Assembly: GCF_004193775.1 (NCBI RefSeq)
Contig: NC_041010.1
Location: forward strand, 42,025,562 to 42,089,561
Length of the DNA stretch: 64,000 bases
Direction: 5' to 3'
From: Glycine soja
Taxonomy: Eukaryota > Streptophyta > Magnoliopsida > Fabales > Fabaceae
Part shown: positions 14,194 to 25,904 of the stretch, piece after piece
Layout of the letters: each line of letters opens with the position of its first letter
Position numbering within the stretch: position 1 is the first letter of the stretch
Position numbers and translations under genes: made by a program
The notes under the pieces: generated by a model
Database searches by the model: none
Seen by the model: the letters and a program-made list of their open reading frames with translations, nothing else
What the model was told of the DNA's origin: nothing

Positions 14194-14435
14194 CTTTCTC
14201 CATTTCTTTTCATGTCTTTAAAAGTTTTTACCTAAACCCAAAAAATGAAAATTATAATAAAGTAGTTGTTAAAAATTTCTTATTTTATCCTTTTTTTTAA
14301 TTTCTATTTCACAATAAATGTGTATAAATTAATTGACAATTAAGAAAAAAAATAAAAATGACGAAGTCTACACTTTTGAAACAACGTATAAACAATTTTT
14401 TCCAAAATTTCATAAATTAAAAAAAACGGAGGTAG
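14194..14435. mobile_element. Stowaway-like MITE (Tc1/mariner type)
   Basis: A 242-bp element bounded by TA at 14192-14193 and 14436-14437. The left end reads CTTTCTCCATTTCTTTT and the right end, reverse-complemented, reads CTACCTCCGTTTTTTTT, matching the plant Stowaway consensus CTCCCTCCGT. The arms can pair further inward. It has no coding capacity. Confidence 0.75.
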
Positions 14436-14784
14436 TAATATTGGAAGGGGTAGTTGCAAGTCAAGATAAAACATCCTCGAGAATAATTATTAAGGTTCCA
14501 TTATGAGAATATTCATTAGGGTTCTATTATGATTCCAACAAAGCAATAATAATATTGTAAATAATGATTCTGTTAAAAAAAAAATTAATGTGATATGATG
14601 ACGAACTATTAATAGATCCATCGCAATTGATTGAATAAGATAAATAAATGTTATAAAATCCATCATCCCTTATTCAATTCTCACCGATTAAAAAAATATA
14701 CAGATTTGACGGGCTAGCAAATTTATCAATAAAGGAATCAATAAGTTACTATTTAGACAAGGCTCCATCAATGATGTGCCAATA

Positions 14785-14915
14785 TATGGGTTAAACAAAG
14801 ATAAAACGAGACCAGTAGATATGAAATAAGGGGTTCTTAATAAGCACAGTTAATATACTTTTTAAGAAAAAACAAAAAGCTTTTGCTGAGTTTATAAATA
14901 AATATTATTTAATAT
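14785..14915 (+). repeat. Direct repeat, copy 2
   Basis: Second copy of the 13521-13662 segment. A shorter similar pair (about 14115-14170 and 14700-14760, sharing AAATTTATCAATAA) lies between the copies, so a larger unit may have been duplicated. Confidence 0.7.
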
Positions 14916-15365
14916 TCTTCAAGTAACAAAAAATACAGACAGAACTCAGAAGATTCACCAGATTGATCAACTGGAATAAGTAAAAAATCAAAATATTTCT
15001 CGGTATCTCAGAGTCTTAACAAAATTATTATAATCTTATAGAGAGAACATAGACAAGATTTATGAACACCCCTACCCAATGTGTGTACCAAGTCACAGGC
15101 TCACAGCTGTAGAATATTCCAAATGATACAAATAGGGAAACCTTTATTTATATTTATAGTAAAAAGCATCAACTGAGCTCTGTATGTCCCACAAGTACGA
15201 AACGATTACCAACAAGTAATAACACACACAGGCAGTACTACTAGTTTTGTAGTTTAGACGACTTCGGCAAAGTCATCAGAATATATGTCTAACCACACAT
15301 TTATATTTTATATTAGGACACACATTCACAACATTGAGCATTATAGAATCATCTCCCACATTTAC

Positions 15366-18300
15366 TCATCCGGCAACTTTTCTTGCGAAAGTTCTTCCAG
15401 TCGAAATCTGCTGTGGGGGCCCAAGGATGAAGTTTCCAGATTCAGAAATCCAATTCCCTCCAGCCTTCATTGGTGGAGGAGGACGGGGTTGCCCTATTCC
15501 TATTGATGATTGTCTTCGACTGGTAACTGACAAATTGCGCAACTTTTCAGCTGTTTCTGAAACCCCACGTACAGACCTCCCTTTGCTCATAGAAGCTGCC
15601 AACAACCAACATAACGTTGTTCCATAAACAATAAGACCACACTACCTTATCTTAAAGCATAATGAAATACTATTATTTAGTTTATTAAGTTAAAGACAAC
15701 ACTTCTCTCAAAGATATACAAATCAATTTTGGTGATCATCTATAAAAAATACTTGAAACAATAATTAAGCATATCAGAGACTGAAAAGTTTACTTGGGCT
15801 GCTGTCCTTTCCTGGCTGTCGATATTTTGGTTTAGTAGTCCTCACTGGCTTTTCGTTCTTAATTCCATCCTTCAGAAGAAACAGATTAATCGTTGGCATG
15901 ACATGGAGGAATTTAAAAATTGGATGAAAGATCTAATCCAGTGTTATACGAAAGAGGACTTAAAAATTGGATTTTCATTTTGTTGACATCATCATGGAGT
16001 AAAAAGAAAACAAGCGTAGAGCTTGTCAGTAAGAGAGATGTGTCAAGAAGAGAATGCTGGGAGAAGAACTCACCTGATTTACCATATCAAGCTTCCGTTG
16101 CACACCTGTTGCAACAATTTCAATCGGATGAGAACCTTGTTCTTCACATTAAAAAATATGAACCGAGTATGTCAAACCAAAAACGACCTATTTATTGTAC
16201 ACATATAATCCAACGGGAAAAAGCTTTTATATGGATCAGCAGTCATTAAAATAAAAAATGGATAATTTATTGCTTAAACACTGATATTTTAAACCAAATA
16301 GAATAACATAATTGAATTCTACCCAAAGTAATCAAGGTAACCAATAGGTGTGCATCCAAGGCACAGAGGCCATGTGCCAGAAGGGCCTGGGCTCTGGGGG
16401 CAGCACCTCTTGGCGCCTTTCTGGTTTAGTCGAGACACACTTCTATCATCTTATTGTAAATTGTAAAGAGTAAAAATAGAAAGCTATAATAGGTAAAAAC
16501 ACAGCCATCAACTTGCTAACTGTGAGGCATAATGGGGCAAAATGTTCTAAAAGTAACTATCACCAGAGTTGGGACATACAGTTGAAGTTTTTGTATTGAA
16601 TATCATAACCATTACTTATTATAGTTATATATATATACTAAGTCTAAGAATGATAAGCTCGAGTAGCTAATTTATTTAGAAAACCAATGTAGAATAGTAA
16701 AATAATTTAATATGCTCTTTTCAGACAACGTTTTTCTTTCCAGCAACCCATGTGCTTTTTGAGGTCCTGTTGCTCCACATCAAACACTCAATGAAAAAAT
16801 GCAGAGTCATGGAACTAATCAGTAAATATGTAAAACCAATTGGATCACCTGAAGCTAAAGGAGGATGTAATTTCATGGAAGAAAAATTATTGGAGAGTTT
16901 CGAAGTAGGTAAAGCACCGGAATATCTCTTGACCTCTTGCTGATCCAGTGCTCCTCTGGTTCCAGCTGGAGAGAAAAAAGAAGAAAAAAGAGACAATTAA
17001 TATCTCCATACAATTGTACAAAAAGCAAGTCCCTAGCAAACAAAATAAATAAACACAAACCAGGTGGAGGAGTTCTTGCTACTGCTCTGTTGCGAAGGGA
17101 TGGAGGAATGTAAAAGCAACTCTACAGAAAATACAGAGTATGGATAAATAAAAAAAGATAAAAGCTTCTTGATGAAAAGAAAAACAACAAAACATGAACT
17201 AGTTAAAAGACCACCTGGAAGAAAGGATGTTGAAGAGCCTCTGAAGCTGTTGGCCTCTTGCAGGGATCCCAGGAGCAAAGTGACTACATTAAAGCCAAGA
17301 AAACAGAAAAAAAAAAATTTGGATTACATACTATTTGTTGATCAGTGGCTCGCAGCTAAGCAATATATAAAAAATACTTACTGTAATAAGGCTGATTGCA
17401 TCATCACTAGCAGACGGAATCAAAGCAGAAAGATGCACACCGGCAAGCTGTAGAAAGTAAAAGCGTATAGTAAAAAGTGTTAAGTAAAATACTATTACAC
17501 CTAGCACATTAATTAGGCAAATAGCATCCCAGAGGCTAATTACCAAAAATAGCAAGATCCAAGTTATATATCTAACCTGTGGAAACTGGTAGTTAATATG
17601 CCTTGCAAGTTTGAGTCCATCCGCCCATGATTCAAAGGTTGGATTGCCTATCACACCACATATTTTGTAAATCTCATCCGCTTCACTGCATGTGTCACAA
17701 TGAAGGAAACATAATTATTTACAGAACCAGTTTCTAATCAGGACTGCTTTAAAGCAAAGAAAAAACATAACAATTTGCAATGACTTAATTTTTAAAAAAG
17801 AACGTGCAGTCAAATAAGATGACATGAAATTTTATAAATTGCATTAGTTCCAGCAGCTAATTTTTTTTTTCCCTGATGAAAATCTATTTTTGCTCTTTTC
17901 TCAGTTAAAAACCATCATTAGGAGGATGGGGGAGGGAGGGGGAGTGAGAAGCTAAATACCTGGCACCTGGGAAAAGAGGACGAAGAGAGAAAAGCTCAGC
18001 CATTATAGCACCCATTGCCCACATATCTAGAAGGGGGGGGGGGAGTTAATAAACAAATGGCAGCATGGTACTCATCATCATCAATGCAGAAAGCATTAGT
18101 GAAGAACATAAATGACACCATTAGTCCCAATCAGATACTCACCAACTTTAGAGGTATACATATAAGACTGAAGCAGCACTTCAGGAGCACGATACCTAAA
18201 CAGGAAGGGGCCATCATACATGTTATTTAAATATCTAAAACACAGAATGTGATATATTGCAAGTTGAAGGCACATACCATCGTGTGGAGACATACTCAGT

Positions 18301-19452
18301 GTAGGGTGGTTGTGAACTGATTTCTCGGGCTAGTCCAAAATCAGCGATTTTGATGAAATCCTTGGTAACCAGCAAGTTTTCTGCAGAGAGCAGCACACAT
18401 TTGTATCAAAACAGTAAACAATTTGCGACAGAGTAATAAAATATAAACAGTAGATTATGCTCTCAGTTTTTTAAATTAAGTCATTGTCTCAAAATAGGGA
18501 GTTCTGTTCAATTAATTAGCATTTAGCAAGCCAAAACTACAAAATGCATATAACCACGTTAGCCAGATAAAACTAGAGAACTAGTAATAAGAGCACAATA
18601 TGCTAAGAAAATATATATGACATGCTATGTAATATAAAATGAACACTCCCAGTTCATCCAAAACCATAATCTACCAGATTGTGGAAGAAATAAAAAATAA
18701 GTACCAGGCTTCAGGTCACGATGGAAGTATCCACGCTGGTGCATGTAAGCAAGACCTTGAAAAACTTGAAAACACCAATTTCTAACTTCAGCTTCAGAAA
18801 ACAGTTTTTCCCTGTCTTTCATGAGTTGGTATAGGTTGCATTCCTACATCACCCAAAAATTGACATTAAAATTAGTAAATTAGATCTTGCATCCACCAAC
18901 CTAGCCTTTCTCTACCAAGAAGTTTAGTCACCCACCATGTACTCAAAAACAAAGTACAAGATATCACTTTCTCGAATAACTTCTTTCAGCTTCACAATAT
19001 TTGGGTGATTCATTTTTCGTAATGACTGCCAAAAAGGAAAATTAGAGAATAATTATATACATAATAATCAAACAATGTATGACAAATAAGGTTACAGAAT
19101 GATCGACAAGATGGGGAACCTTGACTTCTCTCAGGTTTACACACTCCTCCCAAGAGTAATATTTCTTCTTCATTTTCTTGATAGCAACCTGCAATTTTAC
19201 AACTTATTAGGATTTAGGACAACATCTAACTTGAAATAGAGCCACCTTCATTATGTCAATCAAAGCATACTTACAACTTCACCAGTTTGCTTATTAATAG
19301 CTCTCCAGACAGTCCCAAACGTCCCATCACCAATTTCCTTAATTAACTTGTACCTGTATTTGCAGGTAATTTTATTAAAAAAAACTTAACAGTAAACAAG
19401 GGGAATATAGTAACATAACTTCTGCAAAAACAAAAAGAAATCACCTCTCCAT
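15366..19452 (-). CDS. MHK: MHK-type serine/threonine protein kinase (RCK/MAK group), 455 aa
   Basis: Exons, 5' to 3': 19452-19445, 19353-19275, 19188-19120, 19025-18936, 18843-18705, 18380-18278, 18195-18143, 18026-17960, 17685-17577, 17447-17382, 17283-17215, 17121-17061, 16965-16849, 16105-16074, 15869-15794 and 15595-15366. All are GT-AG and the frame is kept to TGA. Landmarks: [16 protein letters not shown] (Gly loop), Lys33 in VAIKK, Glu50 in NLREVK, HRDLKPEN at 123-130, DFG at 142-144, and a MAPK-like TEY at 156-158 before the STRWYRAPE segment. The C-terminal tail is basic, Pro-rich and poorly conserved. Family knowledge: this is the plant homologue of male germ cell-associated kinase, in the CMGC group; its substrates are not well defined. 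The first coding exon has only eight bases (ATG GAG AG), so gene finders easily miss it. No catalytic residue is missing. Confidence 0.92.
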
Positions 19453-21490
19453 TGTTCTCGTGGAACACAAAGCAGCACTTCCTTTATTCAACAAATGTAA
19501 ACAAAAAGACAAAAGATAAATGGCATTTATCTCATGTAGATGATGCTCAGAGGTGTATAAAATATTAACAGGTTCCTGCTGGTCCAGCAAAATCCAACAT
19601 CAATTTTCTGTCATAGCAAAAGAAGGCATAGAAGCAGAAACTTTCAGATGGATGGGCTGCTCAGCCTTATTCATTAATAGACCCACGGCTTTAAAATAGT
19701 TGCAGGACAAAGGTGGTAGAAATGAGCAAGAACCAGAGATCATACTGACACTTCTCAGGTCCCACTAAAATGGCTGATCAAAGCGATAGCATCACTCTAG
19801 CTAAAATCACCGTGACCCAAGACTTCAGAACTATAGTAAGATCTACTTCATCTAATCTATGTAGGATTTATTTCAGAAACCTCCGGTAACTGATGTATTG
19901 TCAGCAACAATACCATTGAGAGCAACAAGGAGACAAATTTCAATAACTACAGTCCACACTGATTCAGTGCAAATGCTTCACTCAAAGATGCAGGCAGAAT
20001 CCAATATTCAGTCACAAATCTATATGCTTCAGCCCTGTAGAAGCAAAAATAGGCCAAGTCAATTTTTTTCCAAGTTGACACAGATGATGATGTTATAGAG
20101 GTTCTCCATGATAGATATCTTAACCAAGAAGAAGATTTACCAATAGTTTTAACTGAATGTTGGGTCAGCAATGCACTGCCAAAGGAACACTTATCAAGAA
20201 ACTTCTTTTTGGATTGGTGTTTTGCAAAGAAGAATAAGAATAAGCGCTTACTTGTACAAGTGCACTTAAGATGCAGCACCTGTATCAGAAGAATGTAGCA
20301 TCACGTACCCTGTGCTGATCTTTAAAGGGGAGCAGAACACTAAGTACAATTAACAAAGGAAACCCGAAGAAAATCTCCAAGGATGAAAACTCGCCAATCA
20401 AGCACTTCTTGGAATGCAAAAAACCGATACTGGTAGCAATTTGTCCAGAAACAAACACCCTCCATGTCTCAAAATGTAAATCAAGATCCTTTAGATTGAA
20501 ACCCAGGCCAACCTAGAATACAAGAACATGGACAAAGCTTGGGGGTTAGATTCATAGTAAATCCATGCCAAATTTGTCTCAAATGCATGACCAACAAAAT
20601 AAAAATCTCAGCAAAAACCAGAATGACATGAAATCAAACAGCTTAGAGATTCAGATGCTACAGTAAAACAGCTATTAAGACTTCAAGTCTATAAGCAAGT
20701 AAAATTAATAGCAATTACACTTACATCTAACAATTAAAATTTGAAAATCATGTACGAAGTCTGAAAGTTTTCCAGTGATAAAAAAAGCAAATTATCAGTC
20801 TAATAACTTTGTGTAAATTAAATTCCAGAATTTATATCCCTCCTCATAAAATAGTCTACGAGAAGCTCCAGGAATTGATTAAGCTGATCATCAGATAAAA
20901 TAGCATTAATTCAACCAAAATAATTATCACCGAAGACAGAAAATAGCATACATAACTAGCAATTACAACCAATATGAAACTCCAGAAGCTGAAAGTTATC
21001 CATCCTCGATCAGCACAGCATAGTCCTATCCTCAAGCCCTAGCTAACACCAAAGCACCAATTAATAACTAAAAACCCAAAATCAAAGCGCAAACCCTTAA
21101 AATCCATCACCAAAACCAAATTCAACCAACGCATGATCCTTTACCATCCAGAATCAATAAAATAAACAAATCCAATTCCTCGATTGACAACCGTGAAAAC
21201 CTCACGAAATTGAGGAAATAAAAAAGGAAAAGCAGAAACGACCGCGAGATTAAAGCAATAAAAGTTAATCAAAAGGATCCGAAGGGAATCGGATCGGATC
21301 TGAAACAAAGAAGACGGAGAGTAGAGAGAGAGAGAGAGAGAGACCTGAAGAGCAAGCAGCCTAACAACCGTCTCGAAGGACGGGAAGAGGTGGAATCCAG
21401 AGCTTCTTCTTCTTCCTATACGATACCTTTCTTTTTTTTCTCTCTCTCTGTTCGTGGCAACCAAGAGATTGGGATTCACAACACGCACCT
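19453..21490 (-). other. 5' leader region of the MHK kinase gene
   Basis: About 2 kb without coding sequence upstream of the kinase ATG. A first leader exon probably lies at about 21480-21345, ending at CTTCAG|GTCTCT inside a CT run; the intron then reaches to near the ATG. The exact exon that joins the ATG exon could not be fixed from sequence alone. Confidence 0.45.
21321..21344. repeat. GA/CT microsatellite at the kinase leader donor
   Basis: About twelve GA units on the + strand (CT on the transcribed strand) immediately following the presumed leader splice donor of the kinase gene. Confidence 0.8.
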
Positions 21491-23414
21491 AATTTATGCG
21501 TTTTTGGCTGGGCCTTAGTCAGCGCCTTGTCTTGGACTCCAACTCTTATTCTTATTTATATTTTGTCTTCCCTATCTTCATTCCACGTCACATTCATCCT
21601 TTTTTTTATTCTATTTTTCATAACTGCCCTTTCCTTTTATTCAACTTTTAAATTTTAATTTTAAAAATCGCCTAAAACAAGCTAGATTCTCTGTGTAACT
21701 TCTATCATTGGGGACTATATTTCATTACCTTGTACAAAGTATACACGATGACATGACAGAATAATTCAATGAGTTTGATCCCCTATATAATCTTTTTTTA
21801 AAGGTTTCCTATATAATTTATAGCTATTATAAATGAATATCTTCGACCGATATCATATTTCTTCTAGATATTTTTATCATTAATTATTATAAATTATTAT
21901 AGTATTTTTTTTTAACTTCTAGCAACAATTATATCTTTTAAAATAAATTATATCGAATTACATATGTGGATAACATTTAAGTTTTGATGTAAAATACCTT
22001 TTTTCACTAGTATTCTATAATGTAAAAATTATATATTATATATTACATAGATATAGGACATATAATGTAATTATGTAAAAAAAACTTGTAAGATTAATGG
22101 TATTAGATGTGTTGTGTTTACATAAAAAAAATATTTATTTAATTGAATAATTTATATTTAATTTTTGTGTGTGTAAATTTTTCTAGACTAATAACAATCA
22201 CATGTGACTGAAGTTATCTCTAATATCTATAATCTCTTAAGGACGAAAAATATATAATATACAAAATTTAAAAATATTAATTAATTAAAAATTATTTCAA
22301 CACAATTAATAAATAATTGGATTTTAAAGTATTTTTTATGCTTTGGTTGAGTTTTATTTCGAATAATAATACAAGTTGCAGTCACAAAATTTAATTTGTT
22401 AATCTCCATATCTCATGATAAATTCATATATATGTCTATCTATTTAGAGATATTCCCAGTGCAAACAATAAAAAACAACTAAAATTGTTATAAAAAAATC
22501 TAATTTGTTTTATTAAAATAATAAAATTAATGTAGATATTAATTTTGATTAAATGATAATGCGAACACATTTTTAATTAAATTCTTATTAAATTAAAAAT
22601 GAAGTCTAGATTTAAAGTGGAAATAGAGTTTATTCTTGAAATTTTATATTTATCTAGTTTAAAGTAAGCATTTAAATTCTCCTTAAAAACTAAGCATTTA
22701 AATATATTTTTTTTTTAAAATAAAGGGAAACATGTCAACAAAATTTATTTTATTTTTAAATTTCTTATTTTAAACTTTAACTTAAAGTAACTTTTAAATT
22801 ATTAAAAAAATGAGTTAAAAGGTAAAAATTATTTGGTGGTTCTTAGCTTAACAATTCCTTTAACTAAAAGCTTTTTTTTGCCTCACAATAATTGGTTTGG
22901 AAAGAGACAATAAGACGTGCATCTTATTTTTAAAGGCTAATTTCTCCTTCTCCTCACAATATAGATGTTTGTTTTTATATAAAATATATTATAATTAAAA
23001 TATCTTTAAATATATAAATTATAATTAGATTTTCAATGAAAAATTTAAATTATGATATAAGTTAGATTTTCACTATAAATAATCTCTTTTGAAAAATATT
23101 AAATTTTAATTTAAAGATAAAGATAAAAGACGATAGATTAAAAAAGATAAACAAGAAGATTAAAAAAACTAAAGATAAAACGGGGGTAATATTAAATGCA
23201 TCTCCAAATGAATTGTCAAAGAAAATATAAAAATGTCTCTAATTGTGAAAAAAGTGGCAGTATCACTGTCCATTATCCAAATGGTAGAACACAAAACATT
23301 TTAGAGGATTTTTTTTTTTTTTGAGAATTACAACTTTATCTAAATTAGAATAACTATATTGAACAAGAGTTTTTAGGGATTATTTTTGAGTTTTTTTCTT
23401 CAATAAAAACATTT

Positions 23415-23549
23415 AAAAAATATATTTGTATTTTATCTCTTTCAAATAAGTGTTATTTATTGGTACGGAACGCACGGGGAACACGTTTGAAAAGTAAAAC
23501 CTAACATGTCGTTTGAAAAATATATTTGTATTTTATCTCTTTCAAATAT
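23415..23549 (+). repeat. Spaced direct repeat, 100-bp period
   Basis: The string TATATTTGTATTTTATCTCT and its flanks occur at 23415-23448 and again at 23516-23549, nearly identical over about 33 bp and exactly 100 bp apart. Confidence 0.8.
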
Positions 23550-24447
23550 ATTATTGTGATGTTTTGCCACTCATGTAAGTGTAATAATGGCTTTTCATTT
23601 TAATGTATCAAATGATCACTGTATTATAATACACCTATAATCATGTTCACGTGACATCTAATCATGATATAGATTTTGTGAAAGTATTTACGTCACAAAT
23701 AATTCACCTGCGAAAGTTTTTTTTTTTTTGTTTATAAACAAAAAAAGGTTTTGATATAAATGCTACATGAACTTTGAAAAGAAAAATTGTTACCATATAT
23801 CATAATGTTACTTTTTTTTCATTTACAATATTTTTTTTTATCAACAACTATAATTGCAATATCATTATAAGTTATTCAAAACAAAAATACTTAAATAAAT
23901 CAATTCATATCCACGGTAACAATTTAAACCAATATACTCTTATATTAAAATTAAAATCCATAATTTAGAGAATAAGATTTAAATATTTCTTAAATAAAAC
24001 TAACCACCAAACAATCAAATGAATTAATGTAATTAATAATATTTTTTTATACTAAACTTAATTAATAGTTTAAATTTGAGTCTTGTGAATAATTGTGTTG
24101 ATAATTCAGAAAAATAATTTGCCACTAATAATCCTACTCAACTTTGATGGAATTACCTTAAGTGGAGCAGGATCAAAAGAAAAAACAGATCAATTTCAAT
24201 ACTATTATAAATTAATTAGTACAAATATAATAAAATGTAAATATTTTTTGAAACACTTAAATTAATATTTTTTTGTACATCATATTTTTGTTTGATACAT
24301 GGTTAAATTAATATCTGATTATATAATTTTAAATCAATCAAAATTTTAATCATTTTAAAATGTATACCTCTCTCCTTTAAGAAAAAAAGTTTATAAATTG
24401 TACTGTAATTCATTTCTTTAATTTACCAAAAATATTATACTCATTTT

Positions 24448-24943
24448 AGGTTAAATTACAATTTTTCTCTTCTTAATTTCTTATGGTTTTGGTGCCATAA
24501 ATTTTAATTATAACATTTGGTCTCTCTAGGTCTCTCTAGTTATGTGAATCGACAATTGTGATTATCTTGATAGATTATTAACAAATAATTATGATTAATT
24601 GAGTTATTAAGTTAATTATTAATTAAAATCATTAATTAATAAAAATTATTAATAATCTTAATTCTATGTAACATTGTGTTCCTCTTCTTCTTTACAAACA
24701 CCTTTCACCTTCAATGTCACATGCAACTCCCCAGTCTTTTATTAAAAAAAATAATGATTAATAATTTTTATTTAATTTATAATTAATTTAATATCTATAA
24801 TAATCACAATTACTACTTAATAATCTACTAGGGGATCAAAATTGTCAATTTATAAAATTAGAAAATTAAATATTACAATTAAAAATTAAGAGATCAAAAT
24901 CATAAGTTTAAAAAATGAGGAAGGTAAAAATTATAATTTAGCT
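24448..24943. mobile_element. Fold-back MITE, about 496 bp
   Basis: The left arm begins AGGTTAAATTACAATTTTT and the right arm, reverse-complemented, begins AGCTAAATTATAATTTTTAC. The arms stay similar for roughly 200 bp, sharing elements such as GACAATTNTGAT and AATTGTGATTAT. The element is flanked by TCATTTT on both sides (24441-24447 and 24945-24951), a likely target-site duplication. It has no coding capacity. The terminal motif resembles the elements at 42373 and 62502. Confidence 0.7.
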
Positions 24944-25904
24944 TTCATTTTAATGTAAATAAACGTATTGATGATAGTTAATTCTTTTTACGGGACGTGA
25001 ATGATAGTTAACAATAATGAATAAACTTCTCATGAATATTTTTTCTCTTGAAAATTTTAGAATAAAATATAGAGAAATTATAACACAAAAATCTTTTAAC
25101 AGATGAGTATTAGATATAAGATTAACATATTAAAAAATGATTTCACCAAATCAATATTAGTCAAAATTATATGTTTATCATATCATATTTTATTATTTTT
25201 GTTCGTTCAACTAAGCAATTTTTGTGCACCGTATATGAGTCAAGAGCATTTTGGCTTAGGGGTGTACAGTACATAATGTTGGGAAGTTGGGACCAGAAAC
25301 TTCAATAATGGATGAAGTTCGGTCAGGATAGTGGCCACTGGCTACTTAATTGGTGGTGAGGTTTGTGGTTGATTAGCTGTCTATGTTAGGTTGTAATTCA
25401 CAATCAAATTTTCATCATACATTTATTGTATCCTAATATTCTATCTTATCTCATTAGATATTTCTTCTCACATATTCATATAATTATATCTTGTGACTAA
25501 TAAAAAATGACAGTGCTATTTATTTATTATTTTATTTTACCAGATAAATGACAAATTTATTCGAGAGTCATTTTGTGGTTAGAAGTGCAAGGAAATTAGG
25601 ATATATGGACAAATATATAAGGTTTGAAAATTCAAGGAGTTGCTCGGGTTGAGTCGTCAGATGAGCACTTGGCGAAAGAAAAAAGGATGAAACTTGCATT
25701 ATATTTCTTGCCATCGCTCGCAATTCACCAATTGTGAATTCAATAATTGACTCCAACAACCCAAAACTTCAATACTTAGTCAATGCAAATTAATAAATTT
25801 TTAAATAACTACAAAAATCTTTAGCTTTGTTCTCCATACTTCCTTGTCCAGAACCAAAAAATCATGAGCAAGCTTTTTCGTTATTCTAGGTTTGGTTTCT
25901 CCCA

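Larger units (their letters stand above)
12965..15000. other. 3' UTR of BRX and intergenic DNA
   Basis: The BRX 3' UTR probably covers the first 200-300 bases after the TGA. Beyond it is AT-rich DNA with a direct-repeat pair and a Stowaway-like MITE, listed separately. No gene was seen. Confidence 0.6.
21500..25900. other. Intergenic AT-rich DNA
   Basis: The stretch between the divergent kinase promoter and the NBS-LRR relic. It holds many poly-A/T tracts, a spaced direct repeat (23415-23448 and 23516-23549) and a fold-back element (24448-24943). No gene was recognised. Confidence 0.65.
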
